Assembly: GCA_013399305.1 (NCBI GenBank) | Contig: VXAI01000306.1 | Coordinates: 317,169 to 381,168 of the forward strand | Origin: Rostratula benghalensis | Taxonomy: Eukaryota > Chordata > Aves > Charadriiformes > Rostratulidae | Length of the DNA stretch: 64,000 bases | Reading direction: 5' to 3' | Shown: positions 1-15,300 of the stretch, piece by piece | Numbering within the stretch: the first letter of the stretch is position 1 | Layout of the letters: every line of letters starts with the position of its first letter | Translations under genes and position numbers: made by a program | Notes under the pieces: generated by a model | What the model saw: the letters and a program-made list of their open reading frames with translations, nothing else | Told to the model about the DNA's origin: nothing | The model's database searches: none

Positions 1-261
1 TTTTTTCACTTAAATAGATTTCAGTGAAAATTATGGGCAGGCCCACAGCTAGAAGCTGATTATTTCTGTCCCAAAGCTTTACCCTGAAACACACTTTGTC
101 AGTGATGTCAGAGGCCCTACTTCTACCTTCTTGACCATCTAGAAGTCCTTTTATGTCTTTTAATTTTTTTTTAATAAAGGCAAACAATTTGAATTCTTAA
201 CATTATAATGATATATAATGCAGCCAAGTAAGTTCTTCAAAAACACACACAAAGATGTTAC
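1..261 (-). other. USP45 intron downstream of coding exon 8
   Basis: AT-rich intron sequence following the donor at 261; no exon or repeat is recognised. The next USP45 exon lies beyond the window edge. Confidence 0.7.
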
Positions 262-349
262 CTTTGTTTCTTCAATCCTCATTGCATCCAGCAGATAGTG
301 CAGAAGCTCCTGGCTGTCTTGCTGCTGGAACCCCTTAAATCGAGGAGCC
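262..349 (-). CDS. USP45: USP45 coding exon 8 (QQD box), last exon in window
   Basis: 88 bp, acceptor TCCATAG|GGCTCC, donor ACAAAG|GTAACA. It encodes [20 protein letters not shown] and then DAMRIEETK, the conserved QQD box of USP enzymes (family box 2). The 11.4 kb intron before it is the largest in this gene within the window. I recall Asp where this copy has Gly in RFKGF; the change lies just outside the invariant part. Confidence 0.92.
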
Positions 350-3300
350 CTATGGAAGAAGCAGCAAGGAATTTGAATTTACATCAAGAGGTTGTCAGTG
401 AAGACAAAATCTACATCAGACTCATCTTGGATGCCAGGGGTACAAATAGGTTCAATCCCTGCTGGACCTAATGGGGCTTTAGGAAGTTCCTGGGGTGGTT
501 GCAATCACACCAACAAGGCTGCACTTTCATCTGGGTAGCATTTTGACCCTGTTGGGGATGGTTTGACTAAAACACATTTTCACCAGTAGTTTCACCCCCG
601 TTGGCAGCACTTTGCTGCCAGACAGATTACACCAGTACTCCCGTATCACCAAACACACCCAACATCACACAGGAGATTTTTAAAGTGCTTAACTCCCTTG
701 CTATCTTACCCTTCTCTCCACCAAGGAGAAATCTCACGTGCACATAAACCAGTCTTTACATAGTAAACCAGGTTTACCACAGTAAACCACTGTAGTCTGA
801 ACTGCATTTTGAAATGGAAGGGAAGAAGTCACAAGGTTGCCCACTAAACAAAGAAAAACTGCAGATCAAAATCCAAATGATAATTTCTTAACTTCTTAAG
901 CAAAAGTATGTATAACTATCTCTTCTGAATGGCTCCACAGCCAATCAATCCAGTAATCAGCAACTTACTGAATGAACTGAGTGACCGGTGAACAAGTAAG
1001 ATGGTAAACACATTAAAAATAAGTAGCATCACATAAGCATGCAAATTTCAAACACTATTACAAAACCATAAGATAAATTTATAATAATATGATATCCTGA
1101 TATATCTAATTTACACTGTATTCAATCTGTCTGTTATTTACACTAAATTTCTTCAATTAATGCTACAGATATTGGAGATAAATGCTCTAAATATAGGATT
1201 TTCATTCTAAGAGCACTGCTAATGAGAAAAGTTTGGATTGGGGTTTTTTGGTAGGAAGTGTTAATCACTCTTCTGCTGTAAGAGTCCCTCTTACAATGTT
1301 TTCAAAGGATCTTTGAGCATCATGAATTATCAACTCACATTATACCTGCATCCAAACCCCTGTTCTACTGTCTAACATGCTGATGATCTTTAAAGTCCCT
1401 TCCAACCCAAACCGTTCTATGATTCTATGAAAGACTGCAATGGTTTCTTAAAATCAATAATAAACTGTGCAGTTACAAACTTTTCATCTCTAGAAACTAA
1501 AAGTACTGAAGGAAAGGGTCTACGTGCCTTGGAATATGCACATCTGGTGTCACCCTTGTCCTCTCAGACCACACTTTGCTTTGAGCTGCCTTCTACAGCA
1601 CCAGTGGGGACGAGCCAGCCTGCCTGTCCGCCCAAGGACACAGCATGGACACTGGCCCTGGCTGAGTCTGTACCATTAATGCATTGCTACACAGGACACA
1701 CAGAACGCATAGGGCTCATAGGAAAGGCAACTCTTGTAAAAAGGCCACCAGCAGCACCTGTGTGAGATGCATAAAATGAGAGAAAAAAACCTCTGTTTCA
1801 GGCTATGTTGCCATTTACACCAGTGGTGTTTTAGCCAACTGCAAAGGGTAACATCGCGTCTGTTCAGTAGTCTCAATCACTGCTATGCAAACACTTAGTT
1901 TACTACTCACGGCATCTAAATATGCTCTAAATATCCTATTTTGCAGGTATAGATTACATAGAAATTACTAAATGCCCTTATGAATATGTGGATAGATCCT
2001 TGAGGTGTTATGATACTAGCTAGAAGGCTTCTCATAAACAATTAGGACCACCAGCTTCCCACAACCCCAAATGAGACTCCGTAAATATTCACTATTATTC
2101 TATGTCTATTCACATTAACTACAACTTACTGGCCAAACCATACCTGTCTTCCCTTTAGATCTTTAATTATAACCTTGGAACGATTCATCTAAAACGGGAT
2201 TTGAAAGGGTGGATTTTTGCATTGGCAATAATGCCACCAACTGGAAGGCAGTGGTGACTTTTGGGTCACACATGGAGATAGAACCATGTGCCTCCCTTCC
2301 AAAATCTGGCATGGGAAACAAGGGACTGAGCAGAGCTCAATGAGGAATTTTTCTCAAACTGTGAGAGTGGCCAGAAAAACCAACAGTTTTCATTTTCAGC
2401 CTCAGATTGCGTGCTCTGGCTAATTGGCACATCCAGCTTTAAATACGGATCAATATTTTCTCAAGAGACAGAAATCCCACTGGCCCAGCCATGCTCTTCA
2501 GCTCTTCCAGGGTTCCTGAAGGGTGAGCGAGGTTTCTTACGCCAAAGCTGCTCGGGCTTGCCTCAGAAGCTTGTGCTCACAGACAGGAGAAATTAAAGGC
2601 AATCAGAAAAACGCAGCAGCCGTGCCATGTGCCTACAAGAATAAAACCTGAAGCTGGGCAAGGTGAGAGATGGCAAGTCAGGGCACGGCAGCCCTGGGCT
2701 ACGGGCAGGACCGTGACACAAGGGGCTGGAGGCACTTTGGGATGTAACTGGAGAAGGCTCTAAGGTGACAAGGCATCTAAGGTCAGTGCCTAAAATTAAG
2801 TGGAATAAATCTGGACCTGCATTTGCAAAACAACACACATTCACAAACATGACACTTGCACATTGGTACTTGGCATCTACTTTTTGATACAAAGTTGACA
2901 ATAACCCCAGTTAAAAATATGATTTAATGATGCTGCTCTACCATGAGGCTTACCGTAAAATTTGGAATCAGCACAATGGGTGGGGTTTTTTTAAGCATTC
3001 TTTTTAAATTCAAAATTTTTTTGCATATGCATTTCAACCTAAAAAAAAATTCCAATTTTTTTTAAAAAAATATTTAAAACTTGAAATATTCTTCCTAAAA
3101 ATTACTTTTTTGTTTGTTTCATGTTAGTTAGATTCCATTTTTGGCTGATTAAAATCAAATGGTTTATTTCCAATTAATGTGATTATAAAACCCATATACA
3201 TTCTGAAAGGCACTCTACCTTTATTTTGGATCCAATAGAACACTCAATATACACTAAAAAAAAAATAATATCTTTACCTCCATGCACATGTTTACATGCA

Positions 3301-6300
3301 TGCACAGTTTCACTTTTCAATTTGCTAAAGCAGTTTTCTCACCATTTCTTTAATTGAAAGGCCAGGAATCTGTAAGAATCTTTTTCTATTTTTTAAACAC
3401 AGACACCAAAATCAGTTAAATTCTGAGAAACCTAGCTAGTTAGCCACAGTATTATCTTTAGTTTTATTCATGAGAAATTTCTTCCTTTTCCCAAGACAGT
3501 GGGAATCAATGAGTATATGCATGCCTGATGTACGCACATTAAATAGCTCCAGCAAGAAAACAAAATCTTGCATTTACACAATCTGGATCCTGGTACTAAT
3601 AGGCATTTTTGTGGGGTTTTTTGGCCACTGCAAAAGACATTATAGTAAAATGGAGGAAAAATGAATAATTACTTGACAAAGAAGCAAGCAAAGTCTCCGT
3701 TGCAGTTACAGAAGTTTTTTTCATTGTAGACACACCTCCCAGAGCCACATCTTCAATGCCAATCAGAAAAAAGCCCCACATATACCCTTTCTTAGTGTCT
3801 ATGGTTTGCAGCGTGACCTCCTGCTGATGAACACACAATAATAATTTCAGATTAAAATTAATTTACTACACAATATTTCAAGGGAAAAGAGTTTTACCCT
3901 AATGTTCCACGCCAGTTAAATGAAAGGAGGGGGGAAATGAACTCAGCCTCTTGAGTTTTTATCTTCACTTGGTCTTTTATTTTATTAGCACATAATGCAT
4001 CTATGAGAACAGCTCAAGAAGGACAGGGAACTACTGGAGAGGGTACAGCAAAGGACTACAAAGTTGATGAGGGGCCTGGAGTATCTCTCTTATGAGGAAA
4101 GGGTGGCTGAGAGACTTGAGTCTTTTTAGTCTGGAGGAGAGAAGACCGAGGGGGAATCAGATCAACACCTACAAATAGTTAAGGGGTGTGTGTCAAGAGG
4201 ATGGAGACAGTCTTTTTTCAGTGGTGCCCAGTGACAGGACAAGAGGAAATGGGCACAAACTTGAACATAAGAAGTTCCATCCAAACCTGAGGAGGAACTT
4301 CTTCCCTTTGAGGGTGGCAGGGCCCTGGAACAGGCTGCCCAGAGTGGTGGTGGAATCTCCATCCCTGGAGACATTCCAAACCCGCTTGGACATGTTCCTG
4401 TGCAACCTGTTCTAGGAGGACCTGCTTTGGCAGAGAGGTTGGAGTAGATGATCTCCAGAGGTCCTTGCAACCCCATATCATTCTGTCATTCTCTGTGCTT
4501 GTACTAAACCCTTTTCCAACCATACATAAATCTACATGCTTGAATTTTAATGGAAACAAGGATGATGGGAACATAACAGTTACCACTGTGAATGAAATGG
4601 CACAGAAAATGACTTGTAAAGATGCTGTGTTAAGGTCTGAGTCAATTATTTTGACTGATAAACGATGTCACTTAACATAACATATAGTTAATCTGTCATT
4701 TATGTATATAGTATATTATGGGATGTTGTATATAATTCTAAATATTTGGCGTTCTGTGGTAAACCACTTCACATTAGTGCATTTGCTTTTGAGGGGAAGC
4801 CACAAAAGAAAACCCTAAAAACAAAGAAAAGGATGGAGGGAATTTCACACCACACAATGAATCTGTTGAAAACTTCTTATACTTACAAACCAGTATTAGG
4901 AGGGGGAAAAGGAATTAATCCATGCTGATACACAGAAATCTGACAACTAAAAGATGTGCGCTCTTGTCTCCTTGAAAAATATGCTTCAAGCAAGATCCCT
5001 GGCGAAAGTGGGGGACTTGAAGATGGTTGGTTGAGTTGACCGCTCACAGATGTGCTGACATATGGAAGCCAGTGCCAACGCGATACAACCTGTTGTACAG
5101 TGTCAGCAGGATAATGACAGAACAGGTTGAACTCCTGCTAATGGCCATAAGTGGTGAAGGACAACTGTGACATCTACATGCCTACTATTTATCTAGCCTC
5201 TCGTTACTCATCTGGAGACCAGCTATAATTGCTTGACTGTCAGTTAAAGCACTTTTCATGATGATCTACTGCCTGGAATGTTTCAATAACAAAAACTACA
5301 TAGTAACATAATTTTGAAAAGGAAAAAAAAAAACAACACACCACTCCTCTAAGCATTACTACTTTTTAATTCCTATCTCATATTAATTTGAGAGAAATTA
5401 AGCTGTGCTTCAACAACAAAACTGGGATACAATTGTGGCCATTCAATCATAGTGACTGCCACTATGTGACTGCCATCACATAACTGCCACACCTTTGATG
5501 GCTCTAATAAAAATCCTCTCCAAAATCATCTCTGCAATAATTACTATCTTTGAGCAGAAGATAGCCTGATACCTCAGAAAACCTTAGAAGCAATAGTTAG
5601 TGCTTAGAAACAGAAACCAGAACATACTATTTGACTTTTTCCAGTACTGCAAAATGCAGAGGAACCCCTTTAATGCTGCTGTACCCTATACAGAAGTAAA
5701 ATAAAATGTTTACTTAATGTTAGCCTGAGAGAAGAAATTTTTCTTAGGTGCAGATGAAGATGTTTATCTCTCAAGACCTGTCAGTTACCAGTGAAAGTTG
5801 CAAAAAAAGCATGAAAAGGGCCAGTTTATAGAAGTTACCACAATTCACAGGGCTCACCTTTCTCAGTGAAACTATCATATTTCCCTGGTTTGTTTTTTTC
5901 CTACCAAGCACCTTGTGGTAGCAGAACTCCTATACCTGCGGGGCAGGCTGAGAGAAGATTTATCATGGGGATTAATCATGCTGTAGGATTTTGCTCTCTT
6001 TTCTGTCACAGTGCAGTGTGGGTTCATTACTGAGAATGATTGTTTAGGAAAAGCGAAACTTCATTCCAGCTATTCTGTAGTGGCAGTGAAAAAAACCCAC
6101 CCAAACATGGGCTTGCCCCCCACTTGTAAATAACATTTAACACCAGGCATTCCTGTCCCATCTGGATGGCACCGATAAGACAGCACTTAGCTGTCATTTG
6201 CACTGATCTCTTCCATCTTTTTCTGTCTCGCTTTCCCCCAAAAGAGAAAATAAAGCACATCCACTTTCTTGCAATGCACCAGATCTCTGGTACCTGAGCA

Positions 6301-9300
6301 AAAAGCACTTGTTAGAAGCAGCTCTGAATGGACATAACAGCTGACAGGCTACAACAGAGCCATTTCCCACTTGACCATCAGAGGGAAAATAAGGCTCTTT
6401 TTACTCAGTAATGGAAATACCTGTCTGGGGAAATTTCTTCCTGCCAGCTGGCAGCCAAGTGATGGCTTTATGCATGAGGTCTTGCATCCCTATAAAAACA
6501 TGTTCTCTTTATATGGATGTCTAATTCTTCCTCCTTTAAGTCCTGCTAAGATTTTCAAGAGTGCTCTGTGACAGCAAGTTCTGCAGGTTAGCTCTATGAA
6601 ATATTATTAAAAAATCCTTTTTTTTTTTTTTTTGCCCCTAGCTCTAAATATGCTGCCTTTCTTTTTCACAGACAGATCCTTGAACCCTTCTGAGGGCAAT
6701 TAAGTAAGCACAGCTATTTTATCATCTATCATTTACTGTCTTCTCTTGCTCTCATGCCTCTTTTCCATGTCCTCTCCTGCATAACTCCTAATATTCACGG
6801 CCCTCTTGATGTGGAGCCTTCCTGGTTTTGTTACCTCTCCCTAAAACTCCAAACTGACTTTATCTTGTAATGCTCTATTTGGGTGAACCTCAACATTGCT
6901 ACTGAGAATACACCTCCAATGTACCTAATGAAATTACTGGGTTTCTCCTTCACTGTGTCTACAGATACTGGTTATGTGGCTCACCAATACCACAGACACT
7001 GCAAGCACCTGTGTTGTCCAAAATGCTGCAGAGGTCTTCCTCCTGAGTGAGGAAGTGAACACAAAACTAAGGAATGAGTGCAGATGATTCCTGCCAATAC
7101 TACTTTGCACTCATAAACCTCATCCATCCAGCTTTGTCAACTTTTCCTAAAATTAAGGAAACTCTGACAAAGTTAATTGAAATAAAGACGTGCAATCTCT
7201 CAGCTGCTGCTGCACAGAGAAGATTCAGTCTCCTCTGGCAGAGAGCTCCTGAACACAGCACAGCACCGCCAGCAAGGCACGTTGGGGCACAACAGGGACC
7301 CAAAATAATGCTTCACAACTGGTCAAGGAAACATCAGCTGTGTGTTCTGCTGCCATTATTTTTAAACGGTAAAAATCAAATGGGAAAAATAAGCAAGTTG
7401 GAAATATTTTCTTAAATGAGATTTTTCTTTACAGCAACATTGCTTTAAAAGGCTCAAAAAGACTCCTAATCAATGAGAAATATCCTGTTTCCTTCACTCC
7501 TTAAGCCTTGTACAACATCACCTTGATTCCCCTTAGCATTTCCTCTCAGAAGTGATAAATGCAGATGCTCCAAGCCTTGTTTAGGTTTCCCTCCAAAACT
7601 AATTAATTGTGCTAACTGTGCATGGCCTCCGTTCTGTCTGTCCCACCTCTGTCTTGAGTCCTGCTTTTTGCCCCTGAGAAGGATGAAAACTCCTTGGGGA
7701 TGGAAGACCTACATACATTTTGTGAACACCAATAAAATCTTTCTTAGACAACTACGTTTTTTTTCCCTGCATGTTTATGTAGCAATATAATATGCCTATA
7801 AATAATTATTCGATGGAAGTTTGAAGCAGCTAAATTCTGTAACTGCTTTTGGGACTCATCGCTTATATGCTGCAACACTTACTTGCTATGCAAATCTAAG
7901 CTTTCTTCCACCAATAAAATTATTCAATCATAACAAATAAAGGAAATAAAATGTATGTCCTCCTAATATATCTGTGTTGCGTTAGTCACCAAGTCTCCAG
8001 ATAAGTCAGAAGTCTGCAGTCCTGATATTCAGCTTAGTGGAAAACCAACAGAAGGGCCCCGTAGCTATGCTCACAATCTGTCCTCGCAAAACATCTGACA
8101 GCTGCAACACTAACAAAATTAACAGTGGATGAATTAGTACCAGACGCTAAACAGTTGCTGTAGAAAGACTCATCCATTTCTTTTCTTCTTCTCCCCTTCT
8201 TCAACCCAGCTACCCCACCACTCCATAAAATTAACACTCAGTATCATTTTTTTTTCTTTTGTTATTTAATAAAAAAGCACCACAAATACCCTTTCATACA
8301 CAAGATGATGAACTCCAGGCCATGATCTCCCTCGCCTCTTAAAGACACAGTCTGCAGTTGAAGGGACTGTGTCCCCGTTCCCTCGCTGCTTTTGAGCAGC
8401 AAATGTGCATCCACTTGCAGAGTTTCTCACTTAGGGGTTTTGGGATCCCACCTGGGGCCATGACAGAGCTGCAGCTGAACAAGGCAACACCTGGTCCCTT
8501 TCTTCACAGGCTTTCTGCTCACACCCAACTGCATTTCTACCTGCCTTTGCCTCCTCCTTCCTTCCTTCCCGCCTCCCTTGCCTTCTTAGGTGTCTTCTTT
8601 CACTAAGCACTTTTAAATTTTTGGGTAAGGAGGCCCAGTTCAAATGTGAGCATTCCAACTCGTACTGCAACATCTGAAGCAGGTGGAGTCCTGAAGTCCT
8701 ACAAGGGCACCAAAAAAAAAAGCATCTCTGGACATCAAATTCCAAAGTGTACTCTAGCATTGAACTGGAAATGAGGGCAAGTGTCAGGTGTTAAATTATA
8801 CAGCTACCTTTACTCTATCTTCCATCAACTGATTCAAAATGAAAACATGTCACCATTCAGCTAGAAGACTAAACAACAAAAAACTCATCAATACCAATTT
8901 AATCAAAAAGTTTCTATTTTTCTACATGTAATCTATTTGTGTCATCAGGGGAAAGTTAACATCTTTAAAGGGTTGAGAAATGTGTTACTAGGAAACTCCT
9001 GGGTTACTTTTTGGCTAGATAACATACTGAAACAGTTCTGACAAGTGGATTGATCTAAATATATAAAACCCAGCAGCATGCCATCATCTACTGACAGCAT
9101 TTCAATCATTTGCTTTTGCAAGAGGCTTAGGAGGATTTGGAAGTGACTACACTATTAAGTGTGCACGTCCCTGTTTGGTAAGCTACAAGCAATGATTCAA
9201 AATAATTTTATAGTAAAGACTGGGACTAGGAAGGCAACTCCTGGGTCACTGAGTCCAATTCTCAGTATCACAGACAAGTATATCCTATACTACCTGTGTA

Positions 9301-12300
9301 ATTTGCTTCAAAAATATTTTATTGAAGACAGGTATGGTCATATACTACAGGCAGGGACCAAGACAGCAAGATCCGCGTTGGGGAAAGAATAAATTAAAAA
9401 GAAAAACAACACAAAAGCAAGGTTGCAACTGGAGTTAGCAAACTTTCATGTAAAATATATAAATCCCAAACATTATTATTACAAGCCTATCCCATGCATT
9501 TCTCCCAGCAGTTCATTGACTTGGCTTTCTCTGGCATATCTCTTTGAAATACATTTTTTTTTGTGTAGCTCTTCCTTTTACACTTTCATCCTGTCATCTC
9601 TTTAGGAAAGATGCTGTTTTAAATAAGAAGAGTTTATGCTAATGCATGTGAAGACCACAAGTAATGCAAGCCTCTAAGATTATTTTATTAACATGACTTC
9701 TTGGCAGGATTCAAAAAGCAGTTTACAGAGAACGCTGCAGTAGCACAGATTTCTTCCTACCTAGGATTCCTGTGATCTTGCCATGCTCACTCACTCTCAT
9801 TTCAGCTTTGCTAAAGAGTAGAAAGACAACTTTAAGAGATGAAAAAAGGCTTTGTAAAAATTGCATGACAGAAGACTGGATTCATACTATTTAAGTTAAT
9901 ATACAGTAGATGTATTGTTTGCAAGGTGAAGATTTCACCACTGCAGACTGCTGAATCTGCTGAAATTCTCCCTTTCTTCTTTCTTGCTTATGTCACCATC
10001 AATAACAAAATAATCAGAAGACCAAAACCTACTGGCACACCTGTGCAGCCACTTACTGTCCCTGAACACCCTGTTTCTTGCTTACAGGGTGTGGGAGATA
10101 CTTCTGTTATTGATATTAGAGCTAGTAAAGGATTTAAATCTAAGTTGTGTTCTGCAAGGCTAACAGAAGTAAGAAGTAATGAAGGCAAGAGATGACGGAA
10201 TCTGACAGATACAAGTCTAAGCTGCAAAAGTTTGTGCCTATCTTAAAGATAAAAAAACAAGGCCAAGAAGAAAAAGAGCAACTAGGTATCTGAGGTTTAA
10301 TACCAGCATACTGTGTAGCCATCACTTGCTGACTACACAAACACACACATACACACACAAAGAGCAGACACAAAATACAATACACTTCAAAAATACAATG
10401 CCGTCTGAAGTGCACTGCACCGTGATTGTCTCACAATGCTTTTGCCAAGGTGGGCTTCAAAACATGTTTTACATCATCTTTTCTCTTCTACCCTTAATAC
10501 TTACTGAGCCAAAACTACTCTTCCTAGCTAATCGTTTCCCTTCCATTTCTCAACAAAATTTTATTCTTATAATCACATTTTTGAGGCAACCCCAAAACAG
10601 GAAAAGGAGTGAGGAAACAATGTATTTTTCTGCCTTCATTTTTTTTTCCAGGTAGATAATGCTAAACAGAGAACACTGCTGTTTGACTCAAAATCACTAT
10701 AAAGACACTTGATACCCATTTCCTTTTACATCTCAGAAGAATCAAAAGAAGTCAAGTACAATAGAAAAAATATAGTATTACATTTCCAAAGTTGAATTTT
10801 GAGGATGAATAAAAAGTAATAACTGATTTCTTTATCAGAATTAATTTGTCCCTGATGTAGTCTAAAAGCTTTTGCTTCTTTACACTGAATTTTAAACCCA
10901 TGTTTGCACTGTGAGGTTGCCCTGGAACACCACTGTAGTAGGCTGCAATTTTCCTCCTAACTCTCTTGCTGTTTAAGATTTCATAAAATAATACTGCAGC
11001 AAACAAAGTAACATGCCTTATTTATGCTTTTTAATGTGGGATTCAGCTATATCATCATCTCATTGCTCTGCTTCTTTTACTTGTAAAGTCAATATTTAAA
11101 TATTTAGATCAACTTTTAAATAGGTCTTCTACAGGTGCTTTAAAAAGCAAGATTGTTTGCATCATAATTGAAGGCACCTACAAAGCACCACTGTAAACAT
11201 TTTCCACGCCAGAAAACAGGAGTTTCTTTAGGGCTTGTGAGCCCTTTGCAATCTGGAGCCATATGCCATTTCAGTACCGCTTCAAGTCCTTACTTGTTAG
11301 ACTCTTTTTAATTTTGAATTGATGCCAAGGTCAGACATCATAGCAGAGGTTTCCCATTTAAAAGCTTATCCTTTTTGTCCAAAATACCTCCATACGCTTT
11401 GCAATATTAGCACAGCTTCATGCTAATATATCACAAAACCTCAAAGGTAATTCTATTTTCTTCAGTTTTACCATGCCTTCTTCTGTCCCCTCACACTAGG
11501 TTCAAAGCCCGTTGAAAGTTACTGGTAATGAACTGGTTCATACATTTCATGAAGAGCAGGTACAGCCATGGAGTGCAACAAGGAGCCCTGCAACTCTCAA
11601 AACACGAAGAAGATATTTTCTGGACTGCCTGCTACAAACCTAATAGCACCTTAGAAAGGACAACAGACATGGCACCCTTAGAAACATATCACTGGAAATT
11701 AAAAAGAAATAAATAACAGATACTGACAATACGTACTTTTGACAAAGCTGGCTAAACAGCACTTTAGGGGAAAGAGGACCTTTTCCAGCTTCTCTCATGC
11801 TGTGAAGGAATAAGAACATCGCTGAAGTCAAGGGTCCTGGGCTGGAGAGGTTTACCACCAAAGGATCCTTCAAAGCAAAGGTAAATTGCACATCAGATTT
11901 CAAAGGTAACAACACACAAGGCTTATTTTAAGTTAGCACATTTATGACAAAGAACAATGTAATTTTCAGTCCTAGAGTGGGTGTGGTCTTTTTTTGAAAA
12001 AGTTGATGATACTTACATGATTGTAATTGTAGGATCATCGAGGTCAGAAGGGACCTTTAAGATCACCAAGGCGCAGCATCAATCTACCACTGTCAAAGCA
12101 ACCACTAAATCATGTCCCTCAGCACCACATCTGCCCTGTCTTTTAAATAACTCCTAACATCCTTCCTAAACCTCCCTGGGTTTAACTTGATTTCCTTGTG
12201 TCCTACTGCCTGTCACTTGGGAGAAGAGACTGACCCCTGCCTCTCTACAGCCTCCTTTCAAGTAGTGAAGGTCTCCCCTCAACCTCCTTTTCTCCAGATT

Positions 12301-15300
12301 GAACAACCTCAGCTCCCTCAGGCACTCTCCTGACACTTATTCTCCAGACCCCTCACCAGCTTCATAGCCCTTCTCTGGACCCACTCCAGCACCTCAATGT
12401 CATTTTTGTGGTGAGGATCCCAGAATTGGACACAGCACTTGAGGTAGGGCCTCACCAGTGCTCACTACAGGGGGACGAAAAAGCTTATTATTTAAGCAGT
12501 AGTAGTTGAAAATTAAGCAATTCTTGTCCAGCATAGTTTTGAAAACAGGAATGTGAATGAGCCAGTCTGATTCTCACAAAACCAGATTACCTCCTGTATT
12601 ACCTGCTTTACCCTTACCCCCATGTGCACTGACATTCTGTTGGAGATACAATGCGGGCAACCTCCTCAAAGGGGAAGCATAAGATGAAGCTCAGTGGCAC
12701 TCTTGTCTGCTCTGCCTTAGGAAAGGGGTGGCCAGCTTCTCTGACTTTTGAGCCACACACCCAAATTCCCTCTTGTTCAACAGCCAGAGAAACGTATTGT
12801 GTTCCTCCATGGTGGCGGGGGACCGGCGTGGGGTATGTCCTTCACAGCCCCACCTGGTGTGTCCTGGTGTGACACTCATGTGTCTCAATAGCCACAGATG
12901 GCCAACTCTCCCTAACATGCTCCCAGGTTTATATGTTACCACAGAGCTTCTTACTAGCTGGCCTGACTCTCACAAAAAAAACCCAAACCAGATTAAAACT
13001 GTCTGGCAAACAATTAGAGAGACTGCCTCATCTACAGGTGACCTGCAGATCTACACAAAACCTAAGAGCTATGGTTACACACAAATATAAAGTATTTGCG
13101 TTACATACCATGAAAAGGTGGAAAAATGCCCTTTTGCAAGCAGAAAGCTGGGAGATTCTCCACTAGCATTAGTTAGACTAATGGAGCCCTCTAATCCTGT
13201 GCTAGCGTACAAAGACCAGAAAACAAAAGTCTTTGCTCCAAAGATCTTATTTACATTGTAAGCACTGTCATTAAACAAAACAAACCAAACAACAACAACA
13301 ACAAAAAAAGTCTGTCAACCTTATGGCTGTGCAAGTTTCACATCAAGCATAAGCCAATAAGCATAAGCATAACCAAGCACTGGCCTTCTAAGCCTCTGGG
13401 CACAAAGAAGCTCCAGATCTCCTTGGTGGCTCAGGATAACTTAGTGAAACGTGTTGCTGTCCAGAACTGGCACTGGAGGTAACACAGACAGCAATGCAGC
13501 AAATTTCACACTGTTCTTGCCTGGAGAAAGTATGAACGGCACCGACAGCCACATACAGAAATCTTCACCATTTCAGAGGTATCTGAAACAGAATCCCACC
13601 CCTCAACCCTCCCTGCCACCAGAAAGTTCCCAGCAAACAGCAGAAAATGAAAAAAATGAAAAAAAAAAAAAAATAAGAAAACCTTTTTAAGAATGTGCTT
13701 TTTTTAGCTAGCAGGAGGAAAGGGGCATCATCTTCATTGCCAACAACATATCACGAAAATCCAAGTCTCCACAAGACATGACCAAGAACAGCAACGTATT
13801 CTTTTGATAACAACCACAGGAATTTCTTTCCCAAATGCCTGCAAAGAGCCTGAGGACAAGAAATTTGGTCCTCACTCTCAGTTTAATCCTCTGGCTTGTG
13901 AAGCATGTAATAATTTTTAAAAGCCTTATCAATGAAGACCTGCGACAGACTGGAATAAAATATTTCCTGAACACTTTCTAGAACCATATATACTATCTTC
14001 TGTATCATACATTCATACTGAAGAAATTAAATGGGAAAGAAATTAAATAAGTCAGCCATTGTTTCCTAAGGTCAGACATTATCTGCTGCTACAATGTCAC
14101 AAAATGTGAAAGGAAGTGATTTTTCCTCCTCCTCCAGGGCTGAATAGTTAGTTTTGTAAAAGGAGTGAGTTCACAGAAATCATAAACCAGCTAAACAATT
14201 ACAAGACAAAAGAAAGAGTAAAAGCACCTCTTTAATGGAGATGTGTTACCCCATCCTCCAGCTTCCTCCCACATTTTCCCAAAACTGTATTCCTCATTGC
14301 ATACTTACCAATTGGGAGTCTGAAGTATGACAGATTTTTAACTTTGTTCCTTTCTCCTTCATCTCATACATCAGTTCATTCAGTATGTGAGTCTGTGCCA
14401 AGTTCTTAAAGAAAGAAAAAAAACAAACCCAAGAAACACACGCTGATCTTTCAACTGCACATTTTTCTTTAGTTCTAAATTCTAGCTTCAGGGGTAGACA
14501 AAACCTGATATATTTCATAACGTGTAACTGAGGCCTAACTCAGACCACCAGAAAAAGCAGGTAGCACACTTATAAGAGCCAAGATCATTGTTGAGCTCAA
14601 ACTATTTCTAAAAGTGTATCTACTTCTATTTTGGTCATTCCAAACTGGTTTCCCAGTAATTACTTTGTTATTTTTGTTGTACTAAAAGATTTATTTGTTT
14701 GTTTGTTTGTTTATTTTACAGTGAGGACATTAGTATCAGAAATCATTTGTTTCTATTGAAATCTGTAGTCCTCTTCATCGTGGCCCAAGAAGCACAAAGG
14801 CCTTGGCACTTGGAGAAGCATTACCTCTCTGAATTTGAGAGAGAAACCAACTCGATGTACCTCAGCTTTGTTTCTTTATTTTTGGTTAACTTTGACTGCA
14901 GATCAGTTAGGTTTCTACAATGCCCTAAGTATGGGCAGAGGACAATTTGCAGTAATTCTACTCCCTACAAACTTACTATTTGTTTGCCTGGTTTTGTAAT
15001 CACCACCATAAGCACAAGGAAAAGAGCACCAGCTCAGAACACCTTTGTAGCAGTTTTGTCTCATTTGTTCACTCCTGTCTGCAGACATAGAGATGTTCCT
15101 GCTCAACTGACAAGCCGTAGGACGGTGCAGTATAAAACCTGCTAAGGCTGCTACTTTTTTGAGGGCGTTGGATTAGTTGTACGCTCAACATCAACAAAAG
15201 TGTATTAGTATAGCTCATTCCTCTTCCTCTGGTCAGAAAAAAAAAAAACCCTTCACGATCAATAAAAAGCACTTTTATAACTGCATCCGTTGTAGGGGCT

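Larger units (their letters stand above)
350..11736 (-). other. USP45 11.4-kb intron
   Basis: No coding exon is seen. It holds CR1 fragments at 1381-1430 and 4005-4492, many A/T tracts and unremarkable AT-rich sequence. The short open frames have no recognisable protein content. Confidence 0.7.

Noticed and set aside
4188..4415. 75-codon plus-strand frame with protein-like sequence
   Set aside because: It is the eroded end of the CR1 ORF2, not a host gene.
14699..15145. 148-codon plus-strand frame in a USP45 intron
   Set aside because: Antisense to USP45, no recognisable motif, begins in a GTTT repeat.
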